64,000 nt of DNA. It comes from Bedellia somnulentella (lineage: Eukaryota; Arthropoda; Insecta; Lepidoptera; Bedelliidae). Below the pieces are notes generated by a model. That model searched no databases and was not told the DNA's origin. It saw only the letters and a program-made list of their open reading frames with translations. Within the stretch, counting starts at the first letter, position 1. The number at the start of each line of letters is the position of its first letter. The stretch covers positions 4,378,622-4,442,621 of the forward strand of contig OY755189.1 of the NCBI GenBank assembly GCA_963576735.1, in the 5' to 3' direction. The position numbers and the translations under genes were made by a program. Of this stretch, positions 42,470 through 55,100 are shown in pieces.

Positions 42470-45400
42470 GGCCAAAATGTGTGCAACTAAAAATAAACAC
42501 GGAGGCGGCAATGCAGCTCGCCACTCATCACGCCGTGGTTCCTCGCGGGGCGAAATGTGGGCTGGAGAGACCCGCTTCAGTACGTTGAATGTGTGTGGAA
42601 GGATGCATGAAAAATTAGATAAAGTATGTTTGATAATGGATGAAAGAAACATATATTTTCTGTGTGTGAATGAAACTATGCGAAAGGAAAAAGAAGTTTC
42701 ACAACTTGGCCCATTTACAGCGATCTGGTCAGGCGTGGCTGACAGCGACAGGGCTTGCCAAGGCGTGGGACTTCTGATATCTGAAAGGATGGCTCAGTGT
42801 ATGAAAGGTTACGAATGTGTGAGTCCAAGGCTCCTGTGGCTAAAGGTGAAAATAGGGCTTGTCCGGATGCGCATAATTTGTGCGTATGCTCCGGACATGT
42901 CTAAGTCACTATCCGAGAGGGAGGAGTTTTGGAATTTGTTAGATGATGTTGTGAATGGGTGTGATCAGAATGAGAGAATTGTAATGTTAGGAGTTTTAAT
43001 GGCTGGGTTGGAGTGTCACGCAACGGTTGTGAAAAGGTTTTAGGAAAGTATGGTGAACGAAAATGGCGAGAAAGTTATTGAGGTATGTTTGGCGAGGAAT
43101 CTTTGTGTTACAAACACGTTGTATAAACACAAAGATATCCATATGTATACAAGACAGAGAGGAAACGAGAGAAGTATGATTGATTTTGTGATTGTTGATG
43201 AAAGGCTGAGAGCAAAGATTGTTGACACCAGAGTCTATAGGGGCACGAATGTTGGCACAGATCACTTTCTTGTTATATCCCGAGTAAGAGGTCTGTGCAC
43301 GCGTTGGCGTCATAGGGCCAAAGTGTCAACAACGGATCTTGCGAGAGTAAAAGTGGAGAAATTGCAAGATGATGAAAAGATCAGTGATGAATACGTGAAG
43401 AAATTGGATGATAGACTAAGTTGCGTGGAGATGAGGGATGAAATGGAAATAGAAGAAGTATGGAATGTGCTCAAATCGACAATGGTTGAATGTGCGACGG
43501 AAGTATGTGGATTGTGTAAAAGGTCAAATAGACCACCAACAAGTTGGTGGGATAAGAGTGTGTAAGAGGCAGTCGAAGACAAGAAGAAAGCTTGGTTAGA
43601 TTTACTAGCGGTCAGAGCTAGTAAACGAATGGATGCGAGAGTAACAGATGATGTAGTGAAAAATAGTGAAGATGAATATCAGAGAGTTAAGAATGAGGTT
43701 AAGAAGAAAATAGAAAAGAAAAAGCGTGATCTGATAGAATGGTGTGAGAGGAAACTCTCTGATAATTTCCGAAATAACCAAAAGTTGTTCTGGAAATAAA
43801 TCCGAAAAGAAAAGGGAGTTTCCCATAACACTTGAGTGAATGTAGTGAAAGATGATCAGGGTGAATTGGCGACGGATGAAAGTAGCATGAAACGAGTATG
43901 GAAGAACTATATTGAGGGACTCTTTGAAAAAGAGGATGCATCCGTGCCTCGCCAATCGGCAGTAATGTTGATTGGAACGATGCGATGGGTGCCTTTAGTG
44001 AAAGTGAGATCAGTATGGAAGAAATAATGAAAGCAATGAAAAGTATGACAATAGGGAAGGCGGCAGGGTATGATAGGATAACTATCGAAATGCTGAGGGC
44101 TGGTAAAGGGTTGGTGGCTTCTTGGTTGTACTTCCTTTTCCAAAAGTGCTGGTCGAGTGGCAAAGTACCACAAGACTGGTGCAAGGCGGTGATTGTGCCT
44201 CTGTATAAAGGAAAAGGGTCACGCCAGGAGGCTAAAAAATACCGCAGCATTAGCCTACTCAGCATTGTCGGTAAATTGTATGCAAAGGTATTGATTAAAA
44301 GAGTAATGAATGAAACTGATGAGAAAATATGGGATGCGCAAGCAGGATTTAGGAAAGGAATGGGATGTATGGATCAAATCTTCTCTCTAAGGAGCATAAC
44401 CGAAAAGTTCTTAGCCAAGAACCAAAAGGTGTATTGCTCCTTCATTGATTTAGAGAAGGCGTATGATAGGGTGGTAAGAAAGTGTTTGTGGGAGGTGTTA
44501 TCCAAGTTCGGTTTGGGGAGTCAACTTATACGTGCATTGGTTTCACTCTATGAGGATTCTAGTGCATGTGTAAGAGTAAACGGGTATTAATACTGACTGG
44601 TTTGGCATCTCTAGGGGTGTCCGACAGGGTTGTGTTGCTTCTCCGTGGCTCTTCAATTTGTTAATGGATGACTGTTTGACAGAATTGCGTGAAAGTGATT
44701 ATGGTCTAAGAATGGGTGGATTCGTTGTTAAATGCCTCTTGTATGCTGACGATCAAGCGCTACTTGCATCGTCGGCGGAAGAGTTGCAAGAGATGATGAA
44801 TATTGCTAAACTAAAACCATGGTTTTTGAAAGAGACGAGAATATGACTGAATGCGTGATTGAGATTAATAGTAAGAGAGTGGAACAAGTAAATGAGTTTG
44901 TATATCTGGGAAGTATGTTTACTAGAGATGGAAATTGTGTTGAAGATATCGAGAGAAGAGTGAAAAAGGGTAATGCGATTAGACTAGATAGTCTAATGTC
45001 TAGTCAATCGGTGTCCGAAAGGGCCCGAATGGCTGTGCATGATGCTGTTCTTGTTCCTACGCTTATGTATGGCAGTTGGCAGTGAATGTTGGGTGTGGCA
45101 GAAGAAGCATGAAAGCAGAGTGAATGCAGTAGAAATGAGGTCCCTCAGAAAAGTTTGTAATGTAAGGTTATGTGATCGTGTGAGGAATGACGTGATTCGT
45201 GAAAGGTGTGGTGTAAAAGATGATATTGTAAGTAAGATAGAAAAAGGAATGTTGAGATGGTTTGGGCACATCGAGAGGATGGATGATAGGAAATTGGTAA
45301 AAGGTATCTATAGAGCTAATGCGGAAGGTAATGTTAGTAGAGGACGGCCACGAAAGACACACTTGGACCAAATTGAAAGTGTGCTCAAAAAGGCAGGCGT

Positions 45401-45548
45401 CCGAAGTAAGAAGAATAAAAGAGCATGTATGAAAAGATTGATGGATGAAGACGAAGCAAGAGAGGTTTGCCAGGATCGTAAGAAGTGGTAATCGATAGTA
45501 TCTGCCTACCCCAATGGGAAATAACGGCGTGAGTATATGTATGTATGT
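42470..45548 (+). mobile_element. RTE-type non-LTR retrotransposon, near full length, decayed
   Basis: One polyprotein broken by several stops and frameshifts. In order: an endonuclease/exonuclease/phosphatase domain (LLWLKVKIGLVRMRIICAYA, RSMIDFVIVDERL, TDHFLV, 42560-43290); a connector; reverse transcriptase (AVIVPLYKGKGSRQEAKKYR, FIDLEKAYDRV, CLLYADDQALLAS, 44150-44790); and a C-terminal region (MLRWFGHIERMDDRKL, 45250-45490). The 3' end reads cggcgtgagtatatgtatgt with a tatg tail, as in RTE elements that end in short tandem repeats. Stops at 43043, 43563, 43797 and 44588 show it is inactive. Confidence 0.88.
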
Positions 45549-45679
45549 AAATCATCAGATATCACTATTTATGAAATTTGCTGGACGCAGAATGCTTTTA
45601 CCTCCGGTCTAAGTTTTAACAGTATCTGCTACGTTACGTGTTACATCACTCACCATTGTGCTCTAGGGTAGCTTATTTT

Positions 45680-45875
45680 AAGAATAAATACATATACTCA
45701 CGGCTATAAATACCTAGAAGGGGTAGCCAGAGCTAAGGAATTAGAAATTCCTCAGCTTCTTTTGGAAAGTTGAGGGGGGGAAAGATGGTAAAATAAAGGT
45801 TGTTGGTGATGTGTCTCCAACCGCATCGCCCAATGTTCCCTTAAAATCCCAATACCGTTAGTCGCTTCTTAAATT
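45680..45875 (-). repeat. SINE-A copy, head lost
   Basis: catatactcacggctataaa through cccaataccgttagtcgctt. Confidence 0.82.
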
Positions 45876-46044
45876 TATAATTTTAAGAATCCAACCTAAA
45901 ATAAAGCTATTAAGTTGGACTTTTGTATTAGTATATACTCTTCACTATGATAGGGGTCCATAAATACCCCAGGGGATTCCCACTATTTTTAGGATTTTGG
46001 AATAAGCCGCTAGGTTCTATACAAGTTCATAAAGTAAAATAAAA

Positions 46045-49000
46045 CAACAAAGATTAAATATATTCATTTATTTTCGTACCAGTCATTCTGACCTCACGGC
46101 ATGATTTACAGAAAATAATTACCACACTCTGTCATGATATGTTCCCTGCGCGATTCAATATCTTCGATTACATACGATATATGATACTGAGCACCTTTTC
46201 AACCATTAATACTAGAAGATATTACTGCTACTATATATTAATACATTTAAAAAGGATCTCAGTACCATACGATCTGTATAAATAACAATTGTAAGCATTG
46301 GTTAAATAATATCGAAAAAGAAAACGGCAATATTAGCAAAAAACTAACGCGCTAAATCAATTTATATTAATAACGGGGACAAAAACTATGTATTCAAAGA
46401 AATGCATTTAATGAACAGTAGGAAAACAACATTTATTAATTATTGTCACACAATATTAATGCTGTTGATTTTCACAAAACGTGACTATTTATTAAAATCA
46501 CCTTATAAATATCCGACGTCAATTTAAACACAGTTTCGTAGTTAACAATATAATAGTAACTACAGCAGGTCTTACATTATGTATACATATTTTCTATTAC
46601 AAGCTCTTAACATTGAATTATGCGAAGACATGTAATCTGATTATTATAAGCGGCCATCTTGGAAACCAACCCAATGAACCATCAAACTGTGCGTCAACTA
46701 TAACAAACATAAATACATGGGAACATTCATGCCATGAGTCTTCATAAGCTATCTATCATGATGCAAATACAATAAGAAAATCATTAAATAAATCTGCTAA
46801 TAAAAATCATAATACTCCTCTATAGAAAATATAGCTATGTCTATGAAAAAAATATGATTCAATTGTGTATAAATATAAAGAAATTTTTGGTTAATCGCTC
46901 CAAACCACCACCTAACCGCTAGCAGACATCGAGCGAACCAACACCAAAACACCAGTCACCCACTTTATGTATTATTTAAATATCTGTCAAATTTAACCTG
47001 GCTCAAAAATTCAATATCATGTCAAAATAGGAAAATACTAATAATAATACTTAAAGTTTAACATACAAACAGTCAAATACTTGTAACTCGTGCAAAGTGA
47101 CTAGACAACAAATATGTGGAGGATGTCTGCTGCTTTCGTTTTATTAATAATTAATACTTGAAAAATAATATAATACTTCTAATGTTAAGTACTTGATCTT
47201 CTACAATAAATGTTAGTCTTTAAACATAAACTAGAAACAATAAATGCAAGGTTATGGTCCTTGTCTATGCAAGTATGCGTATACGCAAATTAGTTTAAAA
47301 CTAGGCTCCCGAAGGATTCAGCTTACGCAAATAAATAAAACTATAACTATAATATTGCAAAATGTATTTCACTACAAGTCTCGATAATAAATCCTTGTAA
47401 ATCTACATATAAGTTATAGTATAATAGTCTATTCTAAAATCTAAATCATTATAAATAGCTACTCGGGACGAACGCCCCCTACTTGGAACGGTCAAGACTA
47501 ATCTATGAACGGAGACTATTGAGAACGATTCATAATTTCCACTCCACCGAGTCAGAGATAGCTGCCTTTATCACAACAACAAATAAATGCATACTATAAT
47601 AATTTAACACATCCGATCGACAGAGTTAATTTAGAGCGAACTTGATTGAATAAACAGTGTCGTGTATATCGACTCACGAATTAAATTGGTCGTAAGTGGG
47701 TAAGTGCCACGGGACGGTAAACTGAGTTACAAACAACACTTGGCTCGGAACATTTGTAACAATAACCAACTGAGACGGTGAGCAGAGCTGTGAGCAAACG
47801 TTTCATTCATTCATCCGAACTGAGTGAGCGGAACAACTGAACGAGTGAGCGAGATGCAGCTCGGCATCGTCTACAAACTTGACAACATTTCAAAGTTGAA
47901 ATAATCGCGTCTAAGACAAAGTAACATACTTATTAAAAACACTACGAGTATAACTAGAACAAGATGGACGAAAATACTTGGCAGAGGGCCACAACTTAAC
48001 AATTACATCAACAGATTACATAGTCTTTTTGCGCACGAATTGGATGGATGTCGAATAATTTAGAAAGTTTTGGACGTAAACATTCGTATCGAATAAGGGA
48101 TCCTAGAACTATAGTTATGGAAATAATATATATTCTCTTAGAAAATATGCCATAAAAATAACATTGCACGGTCGATAAATTTCTTGAATTTCACTTTTCT
48201 TTATATTTAGTTTTTCTCGGCATTGTGCATGCCATTTTAATAAAACGAGTACCTCATTGAAATCATTGCTTTATAGTAAAATATATGTCGCAGATACTTA
48301 CAAAAATACTGGATGCATTTGATTATCAAAATATGTGCACAGGTATGTGCATATTGGTTTAGAAAGTGACCGTGTAATTTAGCATGAAGATAACACGGCA
48401 ATCGTAACAAAATTTAGCGTTCAAGTAATAGCTGGCAAAACTGCCCGGTGCAGTATTTAGTGCCAACAACAAACAACACATAGCGACCCTACGGCAATTC
48501 ATTCACACTTAACAGAATCAGTCAACATTATACTTACGAAAACACCAACCATTTATTTATTATTAATAAGCGTATTCCATCGACGCCGTTTTTTTATCCT
48601 ATTATTATGTCAGAATCGTGGTCAGAACGCCAGTATTCGTCGTCGCACAGTTTGACGGTTCTCGATGACATTATTATAGCGACGTAACTGACGTACCTAC
48701 CACTTTAAAACGGCATCGACGAAAACGCTATCCTATAATTATTGGTACATTTAAGTAATCGTATCTAAATATAAAAAATGTATAAATAAATCTCCTAGAT
48801 TAATTTAGAAATGGGTTTCGTAGAGCGACGTCACTCGAGGTCACGCCTCGTTAGAGTCTGGACGAAATATGAACTTTAAAAGTCAATGTCAGAAGTTGTC
48901 CAACCGAACTGTGTAACGTTCGCGGGTGTTTGATCGCGTCACATGTCAGTGTCAAAGTTTGACAATCGAGCTGGGTGACGTTCGCGGGCGTTCGGTTACT

Positions 49001-49118
49001 TCACACATCAATGTCAAGCGTTGACGTTTGAGCTGTCACTGTCAGTCTAGCTGGGCCGGCTGGCGGCGAGCAGCACGCGCAAGGCGGCGGCGGCGGCTTT
49101 GAGCGCGCGCACCAGTCG
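46045..49118 (-). other. Probable long 3'UTR of BicD
   Basis: About 3 kb directly downstream of the BicD stop that contains none of the repeat families that saturate the rest of the window, and no ORF. A minus-strand AATAAA (near 46070) precedes a plausible cleavage site. Absence of insertions suggests selective constraint, hence the UTR proposal; this is inference without transcript data. Confidence 0.45.
48880..49040. repeat. Degenerate ~62-bp tandem repeat, about 3 units
   Basis: gtgtaacgttcgcgggtgtt / gggtgacgttcgcgggcgtt with surrounding tcacatgtcagtgtcaa / tcacacatcaatgtcaa and a weaker third unit. Confidence 0.7.
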
Positions 49119-49190
49119 CTAGAAGTCTCGAGGACGAGGCCGCGCGCCGCCCGCCTTGGGGACGCGCCGGGTGCGCATCTCGCGGTCCAC
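49119..49190 (-). CDS. BicD: BicD terminal exon
   Basis: Acceptor ctcgcag; encodes [20 protein letters not shown] then RDF and TAG. Follows the fly pattern of MDREMR plus a short basic tail. Confidence 0.88.
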   Translation of the reverse strand: MDREMRTRRVPKAGGARPRPRDF

Positions 49191-52100
49191 CTGCGAGGAA
49201 AGAGGATAACAATTATAGATTGCCTCTGTCAACACAAATGTTGATATTTGCGTGAGAACAGTTTTCAACAAGTAACTTAACAAAAGTTAAACTATGATAT
49301 AAATTTTAATTATAACAATATAATACTGGAAGGCCAATCGTAACAACTGGTTCAGCGTCTTCTTCTCGTCTTCCTCATAGGTGGACCTAGTAATTCTGAG
49401 TTACATATAATTGTGAGTTATTTAGCCATATATTAACCTCCAACTATTCAAGCCGTTCAAAGCCAGTTTCTGCTGGACAGCCAATCGCAACAACTCCTCT
49501 TCTCGTCCTCCTCATAGAGAGGCCTTGTTATTATTACTAATATAAGACCATGGTTACCTCCAACTCTTCAAGCCGCTGCGTCAATGCCAGTTTCTGTTGG
49601 ACAGCCAATCGCAAAATTTGGTTCAACGTCTTCTTCTCGCCCTTCTCACAGGAAGTCCTAGATAGAATATCAGTTACATAGTCATATATCTACCTCCAAC
49701 TCTTCAAGCCGTTGCGTCAAGGCCGGTTTCTGCTGCACAGCCAATCGCAACAACTGGTTCAGCGTCTTCTTCTCGTCCTCCTCATAGGGAGACCTAGTCA
49801 TTATTACTCTTAAAAAAGTATAGTTACCTCCAGCTCTTCAAGCCGTTGCGTCAAGGCCAGTTTCTGCTGCACAGCCAATCGCAACAACTGGTTCAGCGTC
49901 TTCTTCTCGTCCTCCTCATAGGGAGACCTAGTCATTATTACTCTTAAAGAAGTATATCTACCTCCAACTCTTCAAGCCGTTGCGTCAATGCCAGTTTCTG
50001 CTGGACAGCCAATCTTAACAACTGGTTCAGCGTCTTCTTCTCGTCCTCCGCGCCGGCCAGCGCCTGCGTCAGCTCGTCTACTTGCGTCACGTATTCTTCG
50101 CAACGAGCCGCAAACATCGCGCGGAGACCTGGAGGGATTTATATGAGAGATTCATAGGTTTCTAATAGGTTGATTGGCAATAAGAGAGATGACGATAGAG
50201 AGGCCATTCATGGACACTGAAAGGACCTATAAAAATTTGGCGTCAAACATGAAAAGGTAGCAGTTACTTATTCGCCTGGAAATCATGTGTATTATAGTCA
50301 CCTGTAGACACTCAGTACCCACGTTTTGCATGGGCATTCTATTCACATTAAAAAAGACATCGTCATATGACCAAGTTCTACTTAGCTGTGTGGGTTTCTT
50401 CACGATTTTTTCCCTCACCATTAACAACCATATCATGGTATAACTTACCACACATATGACTTTTAGAAGACACGTTGATGAAGGCATGACCTCGGATTTG
50501 AACCCGCGCCTCTTTGCATGATTGGCGTCTGTTCTGCCCACTGAGCTGTCACGGATACATACATACATTCATATAGTCACGGCTATAAATCTTAAAAAAT
50601 AGGTTATCAAAGCTGCAGAATTGGAAATTGCACAGCCACTTTTAAAAAAATAAGTGGGGAAAAACTTAAATGTCATATCTTATTACTTCATTACAATGCA
50701 TTCACTCACTCATTCAATTCACTTACTTGAGAATGTAGCAGCATCTTCCTTCAACAACCTGAGCTCGTTCCTCAACTTGAGCATCGTTTCCGTGACAATA
50801 GTCTTCTCAGTCTCGTACTTAGACTTGAGATTAGCGAGAGCAACCTCTGCGGTATTCTTGTTGCTCTTGAGTACTGTACGGAGAGTGGCTATTTGCTCTC
50901 GTTTGGTTGATAATAGTGATTTGAGTTTGATCACTTGTTCTTGGAGCTCGGCTACTTCTGCACCGCGTTCTTCTGTTTCCATTACTGTTGGGAATTATTT
51001 GGTTGAATTAGAAAGGTTTTCGGTGTGTTATTTATGTACTAGATCAATTAATACATGGTTAGGTAGCGTCAGAACTCAAAATTCGCTGACTACGTAATTA
51101 TAAAGTAACTAGTAAAATCCTACAGTTAAACACTTCAAATCTACAATTAAAATATTTTGTAAATTATTTAATTAGATTTACATACATAAACATTTTGAAC
51201 TATAAACATTAATGACATCGAAATTATTATCAGAAAAGATTTATAGGTTATCCCGAATAATATTAACTTCGGTAGGACTAAAATAAATAGAAGTTGTACC
51301 TACAATCAACATGGGCCAATAAGAACTACTGCTACCAAATCTAAATACGTTATCTAAACAAAAATCAAATAAAAATATCTCACGCATCAATATTTCTTGA
51401 CTATAAAATATACTGTAACATCATAACGCAAGTTATCAATCCAGATTTAATCGAGTCTCTAACCGTGGACATTATTTCTCGTCTTGTGCTTACATCAATC
51501 TTATTATTTCTTGAATTTAACTTCTTTCTGATTGCGTCTTTCCATAGAGCGTGTACATTTACTTTTTTGACTAGATCCCGTTTGTTAGCAATATTTCTTT
51601 TTGGACATTGTGAGTCTGTTTTTGTCAATGTTTTCACATTTGTGAGATGAGATAGGTTTTCAAAATAACTTGCTAATTCTTTGACTGATCGACCATTCGT
51701 GTCTGTGGTGCTTTCTTTCGTATTGGGTACGAAATAAAACTTCCCTTTCGCTATTGCTGTCTTCATTTTAAGATTGCTTTGTTCTTTCGCTTTCTTTGTC
51801 TGACCGAGCTTAGCGGAAGTATTCCGCGGCAGATATCCTAATATAAAATATAAATGTGCTATATAATTAACTATTTTAGACAAAACAGTTACTATTCGAA
51901 ACCGACATGCATATTTAATATATTTCTTATTATATAAGATACAATAAGATCGTCGTTGGCAGATACAGTATCAAAACAAAATTATTGATATATTGGTCAG
52001 AAGAGCAAATTTTTTTTTTAAATCAATAAATTTTATTAAGCATTATTGATGGTTTAAATCAAGTAACATCGAAAAATCTCATTCATCAAATTAAAACCCA

Positions 52101-55100
52101 ATCACATACGAGCACATGAACAAACGCAATTTCTCATCATAAACCCTTTTAATACCAATCACAGACAAGCAAGAACAGCCCAAATCCTCACCAGGTTGAT
52201 GCCTCAATCTGGAGTCCAAGGCTGTATCCAAGGCAGCCTTCAAATGCGTCAGCTGGTCTACCAGCGTGTCAGCTGACCTGGCCACACTGCCGGCCGCTCG
52301 GAGGCCTTGCAATTCTCCTGCAGCTAGCGCTAAAGCCTCCTCTTCTACCATACGTCCTTCGCTGCCTGTGGCTGCAAAAATATATATGGCTTAGTTGGTT
52401 AAGGTGGTAGATGGTTGTATAGGCAATGTGTGTCAGAATCATCATTTAAACATCATTTTGTAATCAAGGATGCTTTTGACAGTATTGATAGTGTTGCATT
52501 GGTGGTGAAGGTAAATGAAAGATCTAATTTGGAATCTAGAAGTGTAAAATTATTTTGCAATGCATTTTTGGAAAAACTGAGGTTACTTCTCATCATACAT
52601 ACATATACTCACGGCTATAAATCCCTAGAAGGGGTAGCCAGAGCTAACGAATTAGAAATTCCTCAGCCACTTTTGGAAGTTGCGTGGGGAAAAGATGGTA
52701 AAATAAAGGTTGTTGGTGATGGGTCTCCAACCGCATCGCCCAAAAATCCCTTAAAAGCCCCCAATGCCGTTAGTCGCCTCTTACGTACACCCGCTGGAAG
52801 AAAAGGGGTAGTGCTATTCTAACTACGACGAATAAATATCTCCTTTGACAAAACTGAATTTACGTTTAAGGCAAAATTTCGGATAAGCAAAACAAGTGTC
52901 GAATATTTAATAAATAAAATCGGTGCATTTATAGTTTTTCTTGACAATTGTCTGACTTGTCAGAGTGATGAAATAGGGGCCTGGTCGTACCATGTTGGTG
53001 TCCTGCATGTTCTAATAGTAATCGCTGCGGCTGCGTGCCGTTGACAGCGCACACGTGGTGGTATAGAGCTGCTAACGTATCCGCTGCGCTTGATAAGGCT
53101 GGGGCGGCGCGGGAAAGGGCTCGGCCTGCTCCTGGAATGAGAATAAAGGTTGTTAATTATTTGGATTATTTATTAGTTAATTAATTAATTGAAAAATAGA
53201 AAAACAACCGATATAGCTCAATAAGTGAACACCCGCCTATTACAGTATATAATACAGAACATAATATAGTATGTAATAGGCGGGTGTTCCCAGTATGACT
53301 TTGCTAAAGTCACCTGTGTCGTTAATATATCACATGGCTAATTTGAAATTATTCACGAGCCAGTAACAGTCTATGAAATAACTAAACTTTCCAGTATGAA
53401 TAATGTCACGTGATATTCAGAAGTATTAAAACCTCGGCCACTTCTTTGGGGATTTACGACGTGAACATTTGATTTGCGTTACAGAAAAACTATTCAAACG
53501 TTAGATAAAACAAAGAAAAACTACTACTCTAAATCACTTACCTCCAGCCAAAGTCATCAACAATTCATTATCAGCAGCCAAAGCCGCGGCCTTAACCTCA
53601 GCAGCGGCGACCCTATCGCTGAGATCCGCCATGTCCGCCCGCGCGAGTCCGGCCGCCGTGGTGTCCGGCGCGGTGAGAAGTTCGGACAAAGCTCCGGACA
53701 CGCCGGATAGCTCAGTTCCGGATACACGCCACCATGTCAGCCAGCGAGCCGCGCGAGATGGAACGCCTTCGGATTTCTCGTCCTCCTGGGAATATTAAGT
53801 CAGCTTTATAGTTATTGTATGTCCTGTATTACATCATTCAACAAAGATACTAAATTATACCAAACCCAACTAAGTGGTGTTTTTTTCCGATGCAAGTGAT
53901 TCATCAACATCACCTTTCATCTTCAGCCCTCAATTCGATACTTGGAATGTTTATTCTGGCCTTCAGAGAAACTTCTACCTCTAAACTCTTAGAACACCCA
54001 ACTTTCATTTCACGCTCCCTGCCTTTTCTACTGAGTCATCGACCTCTTACATACTTTCGCATTTTCTGCCCTCAATTCTTTCCATGAAACGTTTATTCTT
54101 GGCGCCACAGCAACCTCAACCTCTAAACCCCGATAAACCCTAACTTTCCAGTGGCGCCCCCTACCGATGCAACTGCAGCAACGTAACATAATGACTCGCC
54201 GCCGCACCGCAACTCATACATCAAGGTCACACATACCCTTGCATTCTATCCTATATTCTCTCCGTGCAACGTTTTTCCTTGATTCCACCGTAACTTTAAC
54301 CACTTACAGTGGGGCCCTTACCCAAAGTAACTGATTCATCAATCCCACATATACTTTTCCACCTTTCAACTCTCAATTCTGTCCTTGGAATATTTATTCT
54401 TGACTCCAAAGAAACTTCTACCTCCAAACCCCCATAAATCCCGACTCACCATGCAACTGCACCCCCTCCCGATGCAACTGCAGCAGCGTAGTGAGTCGAC
54501 TGCACGCGCTATGTAGTCCTGCTAATAAAAAGGTCGCCGCCGCGCCGCAACTGCTACATCAATCTCAAACATATCCTTGCATTACTCTCCTTGGCACATT
54601 TCTTAGAACATCTTGACTCCACAGCATCTTCAACCTCTTAACTCCTTGAAAACCCAACTCCCAACTAACGCTCCGCCTCCCGATGCAACTGATTCATCCA
54701 CCATCACACATATCCTTGCTACTATAAACCTCGTGTAAATCCGATGCAAGTGACATAACCATTCATCTTCTACCCTCAATTCTTTCCGAGGAACGTTTTT
54801 CTTGGCTACACAGCAACTTCAATCTCTAAACCCTTATAAATCCCAACTCACCAGTGTTATCCCCTCTCAAGCATCTGATTCATAAACCTTGCACATACTT
54901 TTGTACGCTAAACTCATTACTTGGAACGTTTTTTCTCGATTCCGCAGTAACCTCAACCTCCAAACCCCCATAAATCCCAACTCACCAGCGGCGCCCCCTC
55001 CCGATGCAACTGCAGCAGCGCAGTGAGTCGGCTGCAGGCGCGTTGCAGTCCACCTCGTAACAAGGTGGCCGCCGCGCCGCTGTTCTCTGCCGCGTTCTGT

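Noticed and set aside
43699..44265. 188-codon minus-strand frame
   Set aside because: Antisense shadow of the RTE LINE coding region.
52415..52822. 135-codon plus-strand frame
   Set aside because: Mostly the reverse complement of a SINE-A copy.
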